Shown one piece after another: positions 59,975 to 64,000 of a stretch of DNA of 64,000 nt. This stretch comes from Coniferiporia sulphurascens (lineage: Eukaryota; Basidiomycota; Agaricomycetes; Hymenochaetales; Hymenochaetaceae). Below the pieces are notes generated by a model. The model ran no database searches and was not told the DNA's origin. It saw only the letters and a program-made list of their open reading frames with translations. The DNA lies in the NCBI GenBank assembly GCA_002794785.1, contig NBBA01000010.1, forward strand, positions 434,001-498,000, written 5' to 3'. Position 1 is the first letter of the stretch, and the number at the start of each line of letters is the position of its first letter. The position numbers were made by a program, and so were the translations under genes.

Positions 59975-60060
59975 CCTATCATAGAACCACAGCTTGATGA
60001 TATCGTCTCATGGATCACCAGATCCTCGCCTGTCTCTACAAAACACAGCAGTCGTCAAGG
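59975..60060 (-). pseudogene. 5' segment of the dioxygenase-like gene, cut off by the LINE
   Basis: On the minus strand, after a TTTTGTAG acceptor-like site near 60,045-60,050, the frame reads DRRGSGDP, then a TGA at 60,008-60,010, then DDIIKLWFYDRDSLATLDRA, continuing across the LINE insertion point into VMLMALKG. This shows the host gene extended to the right before the LINE landed. Further upstream exons were not identified. Confidence 0.5.
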
Positions 60061-60191
60061 GTACACAAACGTAGCCTTGCTCGCAAACAACGTTGTCATG
60101 AGGTGACTGAGGTATTGATAGTCTATGTAAGGCATCCTGTTGTGCAGCAAGTTCATCCGTATCTGTGATATATACTAGCGTGTCCCTGTAC
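60061..60191. other. short flank before the unclassified element
   Basis: Possible further 5' exon or promoter of the dioxygenase-like gene. Nothing definite seen. Confidence 0.3.
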
Positions 60192-61540
60192 TGTTAGATT
60201 CACTCCCTGATTAAGGGTTAGAAACAAGTGATAACAGATTCACACAATGATACTAGTTAGTTTAGGGTAGGCTTGGTACCCTTCACTCACTAGAGTGTTA
60301 GAGCTGATGATGGTGGTAAGAGACAAGAGATGAATTAAACTGCTTTTTATGGCAATTTTACATTGGGCTTTTATACCCTACATGTTGCATGCTATTTACT
60401 ATGTTCTGGTAGATACTACAACATACTACTCTCGCTTTATAAGTCATAGGAATATTCTGGTACCGTCCTGTACATGCTATTTACTATTCTTAGCTTCCTA
60501 TGAGTCAGTCATATATTCCGGTACATTCTACAGCCTACCATGCTATCTTTATCTTATACCAGAACCTTCCCTAAGTTTCCATCGAGTCATATAGTACAAT
60601 ATCTAAGGTAACCATTCTCAGATACTACTATACCTATGATGCTTCTCCTTATTTCCTAATTGGTTCTGCTGTGTGATGCACTATACTTGGCTCTCATCAA
60701 TCACATCTTTGATTGATAGCCCTGCTTCCATCGGCTATTCTTAGCCGAATGCTTAGATATACTTGTGTGGCTTGGCGGTTATGCTAGCCTTCTTAATCTT
60801 ATCTTGTTGTGGCTTGTTAATTATTATTATAGACTACAATTGAGTCATACCTTCCATAATATCGCTGAAGGGTGTTCATTCTGGTGTCCTATCGTCTATT
60901 GGCATAAAGAGTGCTTCAGGTCCTATAGCATTTATATTTGTTATCCTGCTATACCCGGGTGTGACTCTATATGATGGTTCATCATTGAACCATTGTATTA
61001 TAATCTCTTTATCTATTGGTACTAACTCCTGTCTTAGATTTGGTTCCTTTCGATCTACTGTTGTGTGTCCTTTGGCTATGAAGTTGGCTTTGTATGCGAA
61101 TAGTTGTTCTCGTAATTGTTTATTGATAGTGTGTACTATTTGGTGTGCTGCTTCTGCATAATTGGTTGATGTAATAACCACCCTTTGATAACATAATTCA
61201 TTATGTGGCTGATTATAAATCTTAGTTCTTGTGTAAGTGCTGATTACATATCTATTCAATTGATACGAGAACATAGTTGCTCTATGTTCAATTATTACTT
61301 CTAGCCTTTCCACCACTTGTTGTTCCCTTGTAGTATGATCAAATGTAATTTGACAGTTGTCATATCCTGCATTCTGTCCTACTGTTGCACATGCAATGTT
61401 AAATGCTTTCCATGCTACTTGATCTGCATCTTTACAACATTGGCACAGGTTCCTGGTATCGATTAAAGTTACGGGTCTTGCCATGTCGATCTTGCTAATC
61501 TGTTGATCCAGCAATCATGATTTTCATCAATTTACTAACA
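60192..61540. mobile_element. unclassified AT-rich element with TGTTAG/CTAACA ends
   Basis: A 1,349-bp AT-rich block between the dioxygenase-like gene and the next plus-strand gene. It begins TGTTAGATTCACTCC and ends TTTACTAACA, giving a 6-bp inverted terminus. It carries one 202-codon minus-strand frame (60,876-61,484); the remaining 680 bp are non-coding, with short repeated words (ATGCTATTTACTAT twice, near 60,388 and 60,475). No target duplication was found at these ends, so the limits are provisional. Confidence 0.38.
60876..61484 (-). CDS. 202-residue protein of unknown function in the unclassified element
   Basis: Starts MARPVTLIDTRNLCQCCKDA and ends EALFMPIDDRTPE at a stop at 60,876. 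Uninterrupted, no recognised domain. The sequence is polar and helix-prone, with a CQCC cluster near the start and many Thr/Asn/Gln. AT-rich codon use matches the element, not the surrounding genes. Could be a gag-like or accessory protein of a mobile element; this is a guess from context. Confidence 0.42.
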   Translation of the reverse strand: MARPVTLIDTRNLCQCCKDADQVAWKAFNIACATVGQNAGYDNCQITFDHTTREQQVVERLEVIIEHRATMFSYQLNRYVISTYTRTKIYNQPHNELCYQRVVITSTNYAEAAHQIVHTINKQLREQLFAYKANFIAKGHTTVDRKEPNLRQELVPIDKEIIIQWFNDEPSYRVTPGYSRITNINAIGPEALFMPIDDRTPE

Positions 61541-61556
61541 CCCGGTAGCGCTGGCT

Positions 61557-62205
61557 ATGTCCGGTGAAGAAAGGCAAATTAAGGACCTGGGGTGGAGAAA
61601 CAAGACTCGATCTCTTGACTCAATCGACTATTTGTCATACTCAAGGAAGGTATTCAATTTTGTCCAGAACAACCCTTGCATCCAAGCGGCTATAATGAAA
61701 GGAGGTATTATGTGGCGACTGGTCATGGAGCATACAGGACTAGTTGAGGCCGTCGACTCGGTCTTAACAGGTCCAACAGAAGACATGCATTCGCTCATCT
61801 ATGAGACACAGGTCATTGGTGAGGACCGCCATAACTGGTGGGACGATGCACTCACTGAAGAAGAAGAAGATCTGATATGCAGAGTATACAAGATGTATAC
61901 TGGTGAGTTATCTACAAACATGTTTTTTTTCATTCATTAATTGTCTCCCTTCAGGAAATGGCAAGCAATGTGAATATGCCTCTTGGTGGCCTAGATGTAA
62001 CACATGGGAACATAGTTCAATGAACCCTGGTTTCTGGTCTTCATCAGCTGAAACATGGTTCACTAACCATCTTGAAAAAATAAGGAAAAACGAAGCAGGA
62101 GTTCAAAATCAGGCAAGCTGGGGGAAGACCTTGCAGTTACTGAGGCAATCGAAACCCATGTTAAAATCCAACAGGCTCATGGCCAAATGTTTTTTAGATA
62201 AGTAG
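61557..62205 (+). CDS. repeat-associated protein of unknown function
   Basis: Two exons, join(61557..61902,61955..62205), 198 residues, in phase. Segments: NKTRSLDSIDYLSYSRKVFN, IQAAIMKGGIMWRLVMEHTG, EDRHNWWDDALTEEEEDLIC, YASWWPRCNTWEHSSMNPGF, WSSSAETWFTNHLEKIRK. I recognise the pattern from predicted proteins in repeat-rich parts of agaricomycete genomes, without assigned function. It is divergent to the dioxygenase-like gene and is the only member of this nest with no visible lesion. A 5' extension removed by the neighbouring element is possible. Confidence 0.55.
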
Positions 62206-62585
62206 AGCCTGCATAAATTTATTGTTATTATTCACCACTGATATACTGTGTGTGCATTGAGAGTTCCCTCTCTAGGTCCTGGATTATAACAAGGTATAAT
62301 GTATTAGTCACAATCGCATAATAAGCACACCATTGCCTGCCACTGCCGCCACAAGAGTCCTGCCACTTGGTGCGCCATCCGCGAAACTGGCTTCTCCCAA
62401 TTTCTCTCTTCATTCATTTTCTCTTCTCCTTGGCACGTTTGTCTGAGTGGCCTTTCCACTAATTGACCTTCCTTTCTAAATTGCACTCACCTGTCACTGA
62501 GCTCGTCCACTTTTCCTTTCCACACGCTCTCTCTACTGGCTTCATTTTCTTTCTCTTTCTCCTCTTACCTGCCTCCCATTTCACC
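62206..62585. other. spacer, no gene recognised
   Basis: 380 bp with pyrimidine-rich runs (62,400-62,580) that would suit a promoter for the following small plus-strand exon set. Nothing definite. Confidence 0.35.
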
Positions 62586-63022
62586 ATGAGAATCCAATGG
62601 TACTTAGAAAAGGCATATGCTCGCAATTGCACATTTCACAAAAAATGCGCAAGAGCTGCATGGAATGCTGGCATTTGGGAATATGGGGCGAAATTGTCAA
62701 GGGCATATATACGGTGAGCTTTTTTCCCCTGTTCTCATTTTTGTACTGACTATTATTACCACTTTTCACTTAGATCTACCATCCATAGATCCGTTGGCGA
62801 TGACCGCGAACATATTACGGTTTCTTTTTGGTTCGTGGACGAAGGAATCGTCTGGAAGCGGACACATCACGTCCCTTTCATTCGAATGGTATGCTCCTAT
62901 TCCATTTACCTAAGTGTTCAAGCATGCTAAACCCGTCGAAAGCAGGGCAGAGCCAGCACTTGTGGGTTTTTTACAGTGATCTGAGCCATTTAGGTGGTGG
63001 TATTGTACATTATATACCCTAG
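62586..63022 (+). CDS. small hypothetical protein
   Basis: Three exons that splice in phase, join(62586..62713,62774..62888,62915..63022), 116 residues: MRIQWYLEKAYARNCTFHKK at the start, then SVGDDREHITVSFWFVDEGI, ending GGGIVHYIP. The last intron is very short (26 nt), so the third exon is doubtful; the first two are more coding-like. No known family. Confidence 0.3.
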
Positions 63023-64000
63023 TTTTGCGCTAATACCGGACTACGGACCTTCTAATCCTCCTTCTTTACTTTTCTGCTATTGAACTGCTTTGTCTTTGCT
63101 TATCTTTAGATTCAAATAATAGTTTTCGCTTTTTTTTTCTTTCTTCACGTTCAACAAGTCCGCTGGCATGAAAAGTTGCCAGCGGACTAGGTTATTTCAC
63201 TCAGTCACCTGTGCAAGCAGGTTCCATTATGTATTAGGGTTGACACTTACATTATCATATGCACGCTTTCTGCCTTTTTTTTGGTACATGACAATGTATT
63301 TAGCACTACAGAATAAATACAATATTGCTTTGTTACTCCCTACATGCGGCACGGACTAAATATTTCAAGCTCAAAAGTAAGTCCTAGTCCTCTTATGTGA
63401 TGAACGCATGTGATATCCCTATATCCGAAACTGGGATTTGCACACTCGATTTGGCATCCACGTAGCGGAAGTTACGTACAACGTGGGTCTCCGGTGTCCC
63501 AGGTGGAGCTGGGTCCAAGCTGTCGAGCGTTTTTATTGATGGGAACTGAAAACACAAAACAAAGGGGCTGGGTCCAATCTGTTGCCATACAATTGGTCTA
63601 TTATATCGCGAACTTTGTGTACCGACTTCTGACGTATGCGTTTGTTCAGGACGGACGCCCTCCATTTTGCACCCAGAGGGAGACCTACGCATCCAACCAC
63701 TGCAGTTAGCTCCAAAGATGACAAAAAAACCTCAAACCCTAAAGGCCCCAAAGACTCCAAAGCCCACCCCAGCTAGCCGGTGCACAAATATTTTATCCTC
63801 GTGCTCAAAACGGCAGGACCACCACTTTCAAGCAGTAGCTGAGCTACCAGCATTACCATGAACCACCAGCATTGGTGTTGAAAGTGGAGTCCATTTTAAT
63901 TTGAGGGTGACCAGACAAAAGATCCAGTGGAGACTGGGTGGTACGAAATTGCAATGTTGGGTTAGAAGGCATTTCATTTGCCGTGCTTAGCTGTATTATG
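63023..64000. other. right-edge spacer with a perfect hairpin
   Basis: No coding exon recognised. Holds the inverted repeat at 63,157-63,188 and a looser one near 63,823-63,886 (CACTTTCAA / TTGAAAGTG). Confidence 0.4.
63157..63188. repeat. perfect inverted repeat, 12-bp stem, 8-nt loop
   Basis: AGTCCGCTGGCA and its exact reverse complement TGCCAGCGGACT. GC-rich arms in AT-rich surroundings. Confidence 0.85.

Noticed and set aside
1..64000. tRNA, rRNA, CRISPR or prokaryotic operon features
   Set aside because: No cloverleaf with matching B-box, no rRNA-like block and no regularly spaced repeats were seen; the intron-rich genes are clearly eukaryotic.

Overview
The window reads as nuclear DNA of a basidiomycete fungus, most likely an agaricomycete. 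Genes are split by many 50-70 nt GT-AG introns, very small exons occur, and several families seen are typical of mushroom-forming fungi: alpha-kinases, tandem metacaspases, and integrase-core transposons. Gene models were spliced by hand from donor/acceptor signals plus reading phase; exon edges are exact only where stated.

Positions 1-28,840 are ordinary gene space. In order: a zinc-finger/RING protein (-), a CSC1/OSCA-type channel (-), the Tlg1/syntaxin-6-type SNARE (-), a Hva1-type TUDOR protein (-), a mitochondrial PPR-like protein (-), a Swi3/Rsc8-type SWIRM-SANT subunit (+), an ACS-family MFS transporter (-), an NDUFAF2-like complex I assembly factor (-) divergent from proteasome subunit Rpn3 (+), and an Afi1-type polarity/trafficking protein (+) with two frame breaks in its linker.

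Positions 29,140-41,980 are accessory gene space: two tandem metacaspase-like genes (-), each with a reading-frame break, a multi-exon membrane protein of a fungal family of unknown function (-), and a run of short plus-strand genes (37.6, 39.3 and 41.5 kb, plus an unrelated small gene at 40.6 kb). The first three look like diverged copies of one another, and all their introns fall in phase 2.

From about 42 kb to the end the sequence is a nest of repeats and repeat-associated genes. It holds an alpha-kinase gene, a DDE integrase-core gene, and a large minus-strand gene with a 2OG-Fe(II)-dioxygenase-like signature. Cutting into these are a full-length LINE (53,262-59,958, 16-bp target duplication), a short element with LINE-like ends (47,317-48,163, 13-bp duplication), two independent solo LTRs (50,261-50,821 and 51,361-51,918, each with its own 5-bp duplication), and an unclassified 1.35-kb unit at 60.2-61.5 kb. 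Removing the solo LTRs restores an open frame in the host gene. Nearly all premature stops in this part are TGA, as expected from CGA-to-TGA decay of methylated CpG.

No tRNA, rRNA or CRISPR array was recognised.
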